This document shows, one piece after another, positions 52,363 through 59,139 of a stretch of 59,139 nt of DNA. Positions within the stretch are counted from its first letter, which is position 1. Each line of letters opens with the position of its first letter. Both the position numbers and the translations under genes were made by a program. The DNA is from Anaerolineae bacterium (lineage in GTDB: Bacteria > Chloroflexota > Anaerolineae > B4-G1), in contig JAUWNP010000004.1 of assembly GCA_030612585.1 (NCBI GenBank), forward strand, positions 1-59,139, read 5' to 3'. Under the pieces are notes generated by a model. It made no database searches, was not told the DNA's origin, and was given only the letters and a program-made list of their open reading frames with translations.

Positions 52363-54134
52363 ACATCCGCCATCGCCAGAATCTGATCCGGCGTCCAGTT
52401 ATGTATCCGGCTGGCCTTGTTAGGGCAGGCCGCCACGCAGGCCCCGCAGTTCTGGCACAGTGCCGCGTTGACCGTAGCGATACCCCGAACAGGGTGTATC
52501 TGCCGCGCCTCATACGGACACGCCTCCACACACACGCCGCACCCGGAGCACAACCCCTCGATGACGTAAGCCACGGTCGGTTCCTGGGTCATCTCATCCT
52601 GCGAGAACATCTTCAGCACTTTGGCCGCCGCGCCTGAGGCCTGTGACACCGTCTCCGGGATGTCCTTCGGTCCCTGCGCCGCTCCGGCCAGGAACACCCC
52701 CGCCGTCAGACTCTCGACCGGACGCAGCTTGGGGTGCGCCTCGCTGAAAAAGCCGTTCTGATCTATGCCAACGCGCAACGTCCGCGCCAACTCAAACGCC
52801 TGCCGACTGGGCATCATCGGCGTCGCCAGCACCACCAGGTCGGCCGCCACCTCCACCGGCACGCCGCTCAGCGTGTCGGCCCCCCACACAACCACCTGAT
52901 CCCCATCACGAAAAATCTTGCTCACCTTGCCCCGCAGGTACAGGATGTCGTGATCCTCCATCGCCTGCTGGACATATTCGTCGTACCCTTTGCCCGCCGA
53001 GCGGATGTCAATGTAAAAAACGTAGGCCTGCCCTTCCGGCACACACTCCTTGAACATCATCGCCTGCTTAGCGACGTACATACAACAAACTTTGGAGCAA
53101 TACGGCACACCCCGCTCTGGGTCACGAGAGCCGGCGCACTGGACGAAGACCACCTCACGGGGTACCTTGCCGTCGGAGGGCCGCCGGATACCCCCCCCGC
53201 CCCCCCCGTTTCGGGGGGGAGAGCATTCTCGCAACATCTCCTCGAACGCCAACCCGTCCACCACATCTGGGATCTCTCCACCGCCGTATTCGGGCAGCCG
53301 CCCCAGCGAGTAGGAGTCCCAGCCGGTTGCCACGACAATCGCACCTACGTCAAAAGTAGAAGGAGTAGATGAGGAATAAGTAGATGAGGACATTCCTCGT
53401 TCCTCACCTCGTTCCTCATCCACTACTTGCTTACTTCCTACTCTCACCTCGAAATTCCCCACGTATCCCTCGACCTCGCGTACCTCCGCTCCGGTCAACA
53501 CCTGGATATGGGGGTGATGCAAGACCTGCTTGATCTTGCGCTCCAGCAGGTCCGGCGCGGCGGTGAAGTTGAGATAAGTCCCACTAAGCCGGGCCATCTT
53601 CCCGCCCAGGCGAGCCTCCCGCTCGACCAGCACCACAGGGAAGCCCGCATTGGCAATGTCCAGCGCGGCCTGTATCCCGGCGATCCCCCCGCCAATGATC
53701 AGCGCCCGCTTCGTCAACGGCAGGTTGAACGGTACCAGTTCCCTGTTCAGACTAACTCGCTCGACGACAGTGCGCACAATCTCAATGGCCTTTTCAGTGG
53801 CGCAGGCAGGCTCGTGCTCGTGTACCCACGAGCACTGCTCGCGGATGTTGGCCATCTCACAGCGGTAGGGGTTCATTTCCACCGCCGACACCGCGCGGCG
53901 GAAAGTCGTCTCGTGCATGAGGGGGGAGCAGGCAGCGACGACTACACTGTCCAGGTCGTGCTCCACAATAGCATCCCTGAGCAACTGCTGGCCGGGCTCA
54001 GAGCACATATACCTATAGGTCGTGGCGTGGACGACCTCCGGGTGCTGGCCGATCTCCTCGGCCACCCGTTCCACGTCCACAATGCCAGCGATGTTGATCC
54101 CACAGTGACAGACAAAAACACCGATCCGGCTCAT
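52350..54134 (-). CDS. hdrA: HdrA second-half subunit (split pair B)
   Basis: 594 residues. CHCGINIAG, MCSEPGQ, ACSPLMHETTF, EQCSWVH, FAD motif IIGGGIAG, CAGSRDPERGVPYCSKVCC, and C-terminal CSGCGVCVEACP plus CQNCGACVAACP. The start overlaps the stop of the first-half gene as ATGA, so the two halves are translated together, apparently the ancestral arrangement of the fused double HdrA. In-frame repeats: a 'gtagatgagg' block (53355-53444, GMSSSTYSSSTPST) and a C/G-run palindrome (about 53196-53225, PPRNGGGGGG). Confidence 0.9.
   Translation of the reverse strand: MSRIGVFVCHCGINIAGIVDVERVAEEIGQHPEVVHATTYRYMCSEPGQQLLRDAIVEHDLDSVVVAACSPLMHETTFRRAVSAVEMNPYRCEMANIREQCSWVHEHEPACATEKAIEIVRTVVERVSLNRELVPFNLPLTKRALIIGGGIAGIQAALDIANAGFPVVLVEREARLGGKMARLSGTYLNFTAAPDLLERKIKQVLHHPHIQVLTGAEVREVEGYVGNFEVRVGSKQVVDEERGEERGMSSSTYSSSTPSTFDVGAIVVATGWDSYSLGRLPEYGGGEIPDVVDGLAFEEMLRECSPPRNGGGGGGIRRPSDGKVPREVVFVQCAGSRDPERGVPYCSKVCCMYVAKQAMMFKECVPEGQAYVFYIDIRSAGKGYDEYVQQAMEDHDILYLRGKVSKIFRDGDQVVVWGADTLSGVPVEVAADLVVLATPMMPSRQAFELARTLRVGIDQNGFFSEAHPKLRPVESLTAGVFLAGAAQGPKDIPETVSQASGAAAKVLKMFSQDEMTQEPTVAYVIEGLCSGCGVCVEACPYEARQIHPVRGIATVNAALCQNCGACVAACPNKASRIHNWTPDQILAMADVVSW
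53355..53444. repeat. 'agtagatgagg/cctcatccac' inverted block inside HdrA
   Basis: About 90 bp of units such as gtagatgagg and their complements encode VDEERGEERGMSSSTYSSST in frame. Same unit as the 65-bp blocks in the giant fusions. Confidence 0.82.
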
Positions 54135-55519
54135 TCCGCCTCCGCCAAACCTACCAGGCTGGCTCCTAATTCGCCATTCGCAAGTCGTTCATTGTCCATT
54201 GTTTCATTGTTCATTGAATCCATTGCCTTCGCCGCTCCGAACAGCGCCAACACCTTGGCCGCCGCGCCTGAGGCCTGCGCCACCGTCTCTGGGATATCCT
54301 GGGGCCCCAGGCCCGCCCCGGCCAGGAAGACCCCCGGCACCCCGCTCTCCACCGGCGTCATTTCCTCGTCCGATGCAGTGTAGAAGCCAAACTCATCCAC
54401 ACCGATGCCCAGCACCTCCGCCACGCGGCGGCTCCCCTCCGAGGGGATAATCGCCGACGCCACCACCACCAGGTCGGCGGCGATCTCCACCTTGCTCCCG
54501 GTAAGCGTATCTACTCCCCACACCATCAACCTGCCGTCGCGGGAGAAGACTTTAGAGACCCGCCCCCGGATGTAAACCGTGCGATCCTCCTCCATCGCCC
54601 GCGTGACGAACTCCTCATATCCTTTGCCGCCAGCCCGGATGTCTATGTAGAACACGTAGACCTGCCCATCAGGGACACGGTGTTTGTAGAGGATAGCGTG
54701 CTTAGCGGTGTACATACAGCAGATTTTCGAGCAGTACGGCATACCGTGTTCCGGGTTGCGCGACCCGGCGCACTGGATGAAGACCACCTCCTTAGGAACA
54801 GTGCGGTCGGAAGGACAGATCACCTTACCGCCGGTCGGCCCGGAGGCAGAAAGCAACCGCTCGAACTCCAGCCCATCCATCACATCGGGGTGATCCATAT
54901 AGGCGTAGGCCATCACCGCCTCGTCCTGGTAGAGTTCGTAGCCCGTAGCAACGATAATAGCCCCCACCTCCAACTCGATGGTCTCGGGGCCCATATCATA
55001 GTCAATGGCCTGTGCCTCGCACGCCTCCGCACACTTCCCGCACGCCAGGGGAAAAAGCCCCATGCATGCATTGGGGTCGAGTGTGTAGACCGCCGGCACC
55101 GCCTGGGGGTGGGGAATATAGATCGCACGGCGGGCGGCCAGCCCCCGGTCGAATTCGTTAGGCACCACCATCGGGCAGACCTGGGCGCAATCATCACAGG
55201 CGGTGCACTTCTCCTCAATGACGTAGCGGGGATGACGGAGGATACGCACCTTGAAATCTCCGACCTCCCCTTCGACTTCCACCACTTCACTCAGCGTCAG
55301 CAGCCGGATGTTGGGATGCTGCCCAACCTCGACCGTGCGCGGGGTGAGAATGCACTGAGAGCAATCCAGCGTCGGGAAGGTCTCGGAGAGTTGCGCCATG
55401 TGCCCACCGATGGAGGGCTCCTTCTCAACCAGGATGACCTCGTAGCCGCTGTCGGCGATGTCTAACGCGGCCTGCATTCCGCTGATCCCGGCACCGATCA
55501 CCAATGCCCGATAATTCAT
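54131..55519 (-). CDS. hdrA: HdrA first-half subunit (split pair B)
   Basis: 462 residues from the ATG at 55519 (MNYRALVIGAGISG; a frame to 55558 would read only repeat sequence). FAD motif VIGAGISG, FPTLDCSQCILTPRTVEVGQHPN, CTACDDCAQVCP, CMGLFPLACGKCAEACE, CAGSRNPEHGMPYCSKICC. The second half is translated from the next gene with a 4-nt overlap. The last about 35 residues (AMDSMNNETMDNERLANGEL) come from 'cattgttcatt' and 'aattcgccattcgc' repeats (54168-54225). Confidence 0.9.
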   Translation of the reverse strand: MNYRALVIGAGISGMQAALDIADSGYEVILVEKEPSIGGHMAQLSETFPTLDCSQCILTPRTVEVGQHPNIRLLTLSEVVEVEGEVGDFKVRILRHPRYVIEEKCTACDDCAQVCPMVVPNEFDRGLAARRAIYIPHPQAVPAVYTLDPNACMGLFPLACGKCAEACEAQAIDYDMGPETIELEVGAIIVATGYELYQDEAVMAYAYMDHPDVMDGLEFERLLSASGPTGGKVICPSDRTVPKEVVFIQCAGSRNPEHGMPYCSKICCMYTAKHAILYKHRVPDGQVYVFYIDIRAGGKGYEEFVTRAMEEDRTVYIRGRVSKVFSRDGRLMVWGVDTLTGSKVEIAADLVVVASAIIPSEGSRRVAEVLGIGVDEFGFYTASDEEMTPVESGVPGVFLAGAGLGPQDIPETVAQASGAAAKVLALFGAAKAMDSMNNETMDNERLANGELGASLVGLAEAE

Positions 55520-55583
55520 TAATTCAAGCCCCAAATCCCAATGACCAAACCCCAACAATCGGCTGTCAGGATTTGGTCATTGG

Positions 55584-56453
55584 TCATTTGTCATTTGTCA
55601 TTGCCGCGAGAAGCGGCCTCGGATCCACATAGTGCTCATCAAATCCCCAGTCTTCCTCCGGCAGTCCCAGCGCCACAGCCATCAGTTGGGTAAAATAGAG
55701 CACCGGTATCTCGCTTCCAGTGCAACCGGCCTCCGTCTCCCGCTGCGGGTAATCCAGGTTGAATTGGCAGAGAGGGCAGGCGGTGATGATGACCTGCGCA
55801 CCACACTCCCGCGCCGAGGCCACGATGTCCTTTGAGAGCGTCTCGGAGACCTGGGGCTCCTTAACCGTCAGGTAGGAACCACAGCACTCAATACTGTAAG
55901 GGAAATCTACCGGCTCTGCCCCCAGTGCCCGCACCAGGTCGTGCAAGATGACCGGGTCCTCCGGGTCGTCCAGGCCAATCTCATCGTAGGGACGCAGGAG
56001 CAGACAGCCGTAGTAGGGAGCAACCCGCAGCCCGGTCAGCGGGCGCATCACCCGTTCGGCCAGCGCTTCCCAGCCCAGATCATCCCGCAGGATTTCCAGG
56101 AAATGGACGACGTGCACATTGCCGTGATATTCCTGCTCAGTGAACCAGTTGATGCGTTCCAGCATCTCGGGGTCCCGTTTCAGCAACGCCTGGGAGCGGC
56201 GGAGAACGTTGAAACAAATAGCGCACAACGTCGCCACCCGCTCGCCGGCCTGCTGCGCCTGATAAAGAATCCGCGTCGGGGCGATGAGTGCCATCGAGTC
56301 ATCCAGCATCAAGGGGAACGTCGCCCCACAGCACTGCCACTCGGGAAGTTCCTCCAACTCCATCCCCAACGCAGCCGCCACCGCCCGCCCAGAGCGGTCG
56401 TAGTTTTTCGCCTTCGTGGAAAGCGTGCAACCCGGATAATAGGGAATAGCCAT
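55584..56453 (-). CDS. hdrB: heterodisulfide reductase subunit B
   Basis: 289 residues from the ATG at 56453 (GGAG 6 nt upstream); the frame to 56525 would translate repeat. Two CCG domains for noncubane [4Fe-4S] clusters: YYPGC...EWQCCGATFP...TLCAICFNVL and YGC...SIECCGSYLTVKE...TACPLCQFNLDYP. Stand-alone HdrB, unlike the other fused copies in the window. The stop lies among 'cattggtcatttg' repeats (55570-55605). With hdrC downstream of the promoter side and split hdrA pair B after it, it forms a classical HdrCBA order. Confidence 0.92.
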   Translation of the reverse strand: MAIPYYPGCTLSTKAKNYDRSGRAVAAALGMELEELPEWQCCGATFPLMLDDSMALIAPTRILYQAQQAGERVATLCAICFNVLRRSQALLKRDPEMLERINWFTEQEYHGNVHVVHFLEILRDDLGWEALAERVMRPLTGLRVAPYYGCLLLRPYDEIGLDDPEDPVILHDLVRALGAEPVDFPYSIECCGSYLTVKEPQVSETLSKDIVASARECGAQVIITACPLCQFNLDYPQRETEAGCTGSEIPVLYFTQLMAVALGLPEEDWGFDEHYVDPRPLLAAMTNDK

Positions 56454-56465
56454 TATCATCTCCAA

Positions 56466-56585
56466 GAGTCGGTAGATTGGTGCATTGGTAGATTGACAGA
56501 TTGGGACGCTGACCACAGAAACCAATGTACCAATTTACAAGTTTCCCAATTTCCCAATCTACCAATCTCCCAATCTACCAGCCTA
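56466..56585. repeat. GGTAGATTG-type inverted-repeat block (intergenic)
   Basis: Left arm 'ggtagattggtgcattgg' and 'tagattgacagattggg', centre with 'ctgaccacagaaacc', right arm of 'aatgtaccaatttac' and 'caatctaccaatctccc' units. It spans the hdrC-hdrB gap and includes the hdrC stop region. Confidence 0.82.
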
Positions 56586-56987
56586 CCCCATATACTTCCT
56601 AAACCCGCCGACGATCGCCAGTTGTGGCACCTCCCGCACCAACTCCGGCGGGAGTGCGTTCAGGTCCAGTTTCGTTACCCCCTGACGCAACGCGATCTGG
56701 CGCAGCGCCTCCATCAGCCGGGGCACGTCCACCCCCTTGGGGCAGCGCGTAGCGCAGGTCAGACAGGAAGCGCAAATCCAGATAGTGTTGCTCTCCAACA
56801 CCTCCTCCATCCCCAGTTGCGCCATGCGGATGACCTGGTTGGGCAGGATGTCCATCGCCGCCACGACCGGACAACCGGCGCTACACTTACCGCACTGATT
56901 GCACGCCAGCAGGTTCTGCCCGCTGATCTCTTCCACCTGGCGCACGAAGGGGCCACGCACTTTGTCGATCGAGATTTGGACTCGCAT
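56583..56987 (-). CDS. hdrC: heterodisulfide reductase subunit C
   Basis: 134 residues, two 4Fe-4S motifs (CNQCGKCSAGCP, CASCLTCATRCP) in the usual HdrC layout, followed by a helical C-terminus. AGGAGG lies 6 nt before the ATG at 56987. It passes electrons between HdrA and HdrB. First gene of the Hdr series, downstream of folD. Confidence 0.92.
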   Translation of the reverse strand: MRVQISIDKVRGPFVRQVEEISGQNLLACNQCGKCSAGCPVVAAMDILPNQVIRMAQLGMEEVLESNTIWICASCLTCATRCPKGVDVPRLMEALRQIALRQGVTKLDLNALPPELVREVPQLAIVGGFRKYMG

Positions 56988-57003
56988 ACTGCCTCCTGTA
57001 CCA

Positions 57004-57092
57004 AGAAACCAGGTTTTTCGGGAAAAACCCTTCGGGCTGAGACTTCGCCGAGATCAGTCGAGGCGACTCAGGGCGAAGCCTGGCTTCTTCCC
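57004..57092. repeat. compound palindrome between folD and hdrC
   Basis: Begins with the AGAAACCAGGTTTTTCGG half of the 34-bp element and ends with cctggcttct, with a second hairpin-like insert (cttcgggctgagacttcgcc ... ggcgactcagggcgaag) between. It looks like an element interrupted by another element. Confidence 0.7.
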
Positions 57093-57097
57093 ACTAC

Positions 57098-58159
57098 TCA
57101 GTCCAACAGCCCCGCCGCCCGCTTGGCGCCCGTAAGCGTGTTCCACATCAGCATGGTGATGGTCATCGGCCCGACCCCGCCCGGTACCGGCGTCAGGTAG
57201 CCGGCCACTTCATTCACCGAAGCAAAGTCCACGTCGCCCACCAGTTTGTATTTGCGGAAGAGGGATATCATCTCGCAGTCCTGTGCCTCTGCCGGCACCT
57301 GTTCCTTCAGGTAAGCCTTATCGTGAGTAGCGCAGTACACGCCAATTTTGCGGCGGCCACCCTTCTCCGACTCGTCCATGCGGTGGGCAATAAAGGTCTC
57401 ACCCGTGGCGGCACAAGTCCACTCCTTGTCGGCAGGATGCTCGACCCATACCCGATTGATGCCAACATCAATGACCGCCGCGCCGGGCTTGACCCAGTCG
57501 GCCTTGACCATCTCCGGGCGGCCTACGGCGGCGATGAGAATGTCGGCGCGGCGGCAGGTGCCGGGCAGATCTTTGGTGCGCGAGTGGCAGATGGTGATGG
57601 TGGCATTGCGGTGCAGGAGCAGCATGGCAACCGGCAACCCCACGATGTTGCTGCGGCCCAATATCACCGCTTCTTTGCCCTCGATCTCGACGCCGGAGCG
57701 GATCAACAACTCGATGCATCCGGAAGGCGTGCAGGGCACGAATAGCGGCTCGCGTCCCTTCATCGAAAGCCGCCCGATGTTGAGTGGGTGAAAGCCATCC
57801 ACGTCCTTTTCCAGGTTGATCATGCTCAGTATTTTTTCCTCGTCCATGTGCTTGGGCAGCGGGAGCTGAACCAGGATGCCGTGGATGCTAGGGTCAGCGT
57901 TCAGCCGCTGTACCAGTCCCTCGACGTCCGCCTGCGATGTATCTTCGGGCAGGTGCTCGCCGGTAGAGTAGAAGCCACACTTGGTACACGTCTTTTGCTT
58001 GGACCGGACGTAGGACTGTGAAGCGGGGTTCTCGCCCACCAGCACCGTTGCCAGGCCGGGTGTGATGTTGTGCTTTTCCTTCAGCATCGCCACCTCGGCC
58101 TGAATCTCCTCGTAAATCTGGGCTGCTATCGCCTTGCCATCAATCAGTTGCGCTGTCAT
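57098..58159 (-). CDS. folD: bifunctional methylene-THF dehydrogenase/cyclohydrolase with internal insertion
   Basis: 353 residues, well above the usual about 285-300. Catalytic Y50 and K54 in SYVRSKQKTC, ILVQLPLPKH, KDVDGFHPLNIGRL, CTPSGCIELL, the Rossmann motif GRSNIVGLPVAMLL and PVPGGVGPMTITML. Between GINRV and VGDVDF is an extra about 65 residues (238-306) with three Cys and basic/acidic clusters (AATGETFIAHRMDESEKGG, YCATHDKAYLK). FolD interconverts methylene-, methenyl- and formyl-THF in the Wood-Ljungdahl methyl branch and folate metabolism. AAGGAG precedes the ATG. It is transcribed after the methyltransferase gene. Confidence 0.93.
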   Translation of the reverse strand: MTAQLIDGKAIAAQIYEEIQAEVAMLKEKHNITPGLATVLVGENPASQSYVRSKQKTCTKCGFYSTGEHLPEDTSQADVEGLVQRLNADPSIHGILVQLPLPKHMDEEKILSMINLEKDVDGFHPLNIGRLSMKGREPLFVPCTPSGCIELLIRSGVEIEGKEAVILGRSNIVGLPVAMLLLHRNATITICHSRTKDLPGTCRRADILIAAVGRPEMVKADWVKPGAAVIDVGINRVWVEHPADKEWTCAATGETFIAHRMDESEKGGRRKIGVYCATHDKAYLKEQVPAEAQDCEMISLFRKYKLVGDVDFASVNEVAGYLTPVPGGVGPMTITMLMWNTLTGAKRAAGLLD

Positions 58160-58177
58160 AGCTCTCCTTTCGAGTCG

Positions 58178-58211
58178 AGAAACCAGGTTTTTCGGGAAAA
58201 ACCTGGTTTCT
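58178..58211. repeat. 34-bp palindrome (intergenic)
   Basis: AGAAACCAGGTTTTTC / GAAAAACCTGGTTTCT around a short GG centre. Nearly perfect. It fills most of the gap between the methyltransferase and folD genes, where it would also form a hairpin in mRNA. Confidence 0.92.
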
Positions 58212-58214
58212 AAC

Positions 58215-59138
58215 TCACACTCGCAGGTACGAATCTGTGTAGATGACCTTGTTCAGCAGTGTCTGCACCGTCTTCCAGATGTCGGCCTGCTGCGGATCCG
58301 ACATGTCCACGTCCTCCGGCTGCAACTCCTCCATCGCCTCCACCCGGTCGTGCAGTTTGAGCAACAACTTGTTGAGCGACGTGCTCTCGTCCCGCTCCTC
58401 GACTACGCGGATCCACTCCATCAACTCGCGGTCAAAGGGGTCAGCGATGACAATGTCAATGCCAGCACCCATCAGCATCACCATGTAAGTCTGGTTGAGC
58501 AGCGGGCGCATCTCGTGGGGGACGGCGTTGGAGACGTTGGAAAGGCCACCGTTGGTCAGTGGGGGCGGGTCCCAGGCAAACTTGAGCGTGCGCACCGCCT
58601 CAATGAACTCCGGGCAGTACTCCTGGCAACCGGAAACAGTCAACACCAGCGGGTCAATGATCAGATCAGTGATAGGGAATTCAATCTCCAGCATATGTGG
58701 GATCAGCGACTCCAGGGCAATAGTGACCCTCTCGTCGGCGCCGACCGGGATCATACCCTCGGCCATCGTCAACGCGACCAAGCGCGTGTTGAATTTCTTG
58801 GCCACGGCTGGCACCGTCGCCAACCGCTCCGTCCGCGCGTCGGTGGAGTTGATGATGGGCTGCGCCTTGCTCACCGTCTCGCAGGCCGCCTCAATGGCTG
58901 ACAGGTTGGTGGTGTCGAAGACCAGCGGCACGTCCACCACCTTCTCGACAACCTCAACCAGCCATGGCAGAATCTCGTGGCCATGTTTCTTCTGGGGGCC
59001 GATGTTGAGATCTACCGCGCTCGCCCCGGCGTCCACCATACGCACCGCTAAGTCCTGGAAAAACTTCGCGTCCCGCTCGGCGACTGCCTTCTTGACCCTG
59101 GGCGAGATAATATGAATATTTTCGCCAATTATGTACAT
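58215..59138 (-). CDS. methyl-THF:corrinoid iron-sulfur protein methyltransferase (AcsE/MeTr-like)
   Basis: 307 residues, dihydropteroate-synthase-like barrel. MYIIGENIHI start; DAGASAVDLNIGPQKKHG (pterin binding), VFDTTNLSAIEAAC, PIINST, ALTMAEGMIPVGADER, IDPLVLTVSG, LSNVSNAVPHEMRPLLNQTY and GAGIDIVIADPFD fit MeTr/AcsE, which moves the methyl group from methyl-THF to a corrinoid protein in acetyl-CoA synthesis. MtgA/MtrH-like relatives are alternatives. The ATG ends at the last base but one of the window, so an upstream start cannot be ruled out. Confidence 0.88.
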   Translation of the reverse strand: MYIIGENIHIISPRVKKAVAERDAKFFQDLAVRMVDAGASAVDLNIGPQKKHGHEILPWLVEVVEKVVDVPLVFDTTNLSAIEAACETVSKAQPIINSTDARTERLATVPAVAKKFNTRLVALTMAEGMIPVGADERVTIALESLIPHMLEIEFPITDLIIDPLVLTVSGCQEYCPEFIEAVRTLKFAWDPPPLTNGGLSNVSNAVPHEMRPLLNQTYMVMLMGAGIDIVIADPFDRELMEWIRVVEERDESTSLNKLLLKLHDRVEAMEELQPEDVDMSDPQQADIWKTVQTLLNKVIYTDSYLRV

Positions 59139-59139
59139 T

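Noticed and set aside
16570..56585. CRISPR array
   Set aside because: The repeats are scattered, vary in sequence, occur in inverted arms and inside genes, and lack regular unique spacers; no cas genes are present.
1..59139. Insertion sequences, tRNA or rRNA genes
   Set aside because: I saw no transposase motifs, no terminal inverted repeats flanking a transposase frame, and no tRNA- or rRNA-like segments on reading both strands; a dedicated tRNA scan was not possible.

Overview
The window is a GC-rich bacterial segment carrying an anaerobic, flavin- and iron-sulfur-based energy and one-carbon metabolism. The gene content suggests a strictly anaerobic Chloroflexota-like bacterium: a stand-alone methionine synthase core domain like those of Dehalococcoides, methyl-THF chemistry, many heterodisulfide reductase (Hdr) modules, Uma2 and VanW/YkuD cell-wall genes. 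No rRNA or other phylogenetic marker is present except uvrB, so the assignment is an inference.

Layout. Positions 1-2450 hold a sensor/response-regulator operon (minus strand), with the sensor running off the left edge. Positions 2766-5194 hold an L,D-transpeptidase and an unknown membrane-anchored protein, divergent from uvrB (5325-7364, the only plus-strand gene). From 7388 to the right edge every gene is on the minus strand. Read in the direction of transcription (right to left) there are: a methyl-THF:corrinoid methyltransferase and folD; hdrC, hdrB, a split hdrA pair and an HdrC-HdrB fusion; two giant, recently duplicated HdrA-GltD fusions (about 1,500 residues each); another split hdrA pair with an HdrC-HdrB fusion and mvhD; an FrhB-like iron-sulfur flavoprotein gene with fumarate-reductase-like frdB/frdA; a double HdrA with mvhD; a third HdrA-GltD fusion, then a UGA-containing mvhD, metV, metF and an HdrC-HdrB fusion; cooC; class I fumarase; and two 2-oxoacid:ferredoxin oxidoreductase (kor) operons, the last ending in the methionine synthase core gene.

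Working model. MetF/MetV, FolD and the methyltransferase form part of the methyl branch of the Wood-Ljungdahl pathway. The Hdr/MvhD/GltD modules probably link NAD(P)H, ferredoxin and low-potential electron carriers by flavin-based bifurcation to methylene-THF reduction and possibly fumarate reduction. Kor and fumarase supply reductive TCA-type steps.

Three observations stand out. (1) The mvhD next to metV is interrupted by an in-frame UGA exactly where its two paralogues have a conserved Cys, with a perfect 7-bp hairpin 15 nt downstream: a probable selenoprotein. (2) About ten copies of a constant-length 34-bp palindrome with different arm sequences are scattered through the window, six of them in-frame inside proteins. 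(3) Other inverted-repeat blocks built of about 10-bp units (for example GGTAGATTG) occupy most gaps in the Hdr region and also interrupt coding sequence in frame. The two giant paralogues carry both shared and private insertions, so the elements have been active before and after the duplication.
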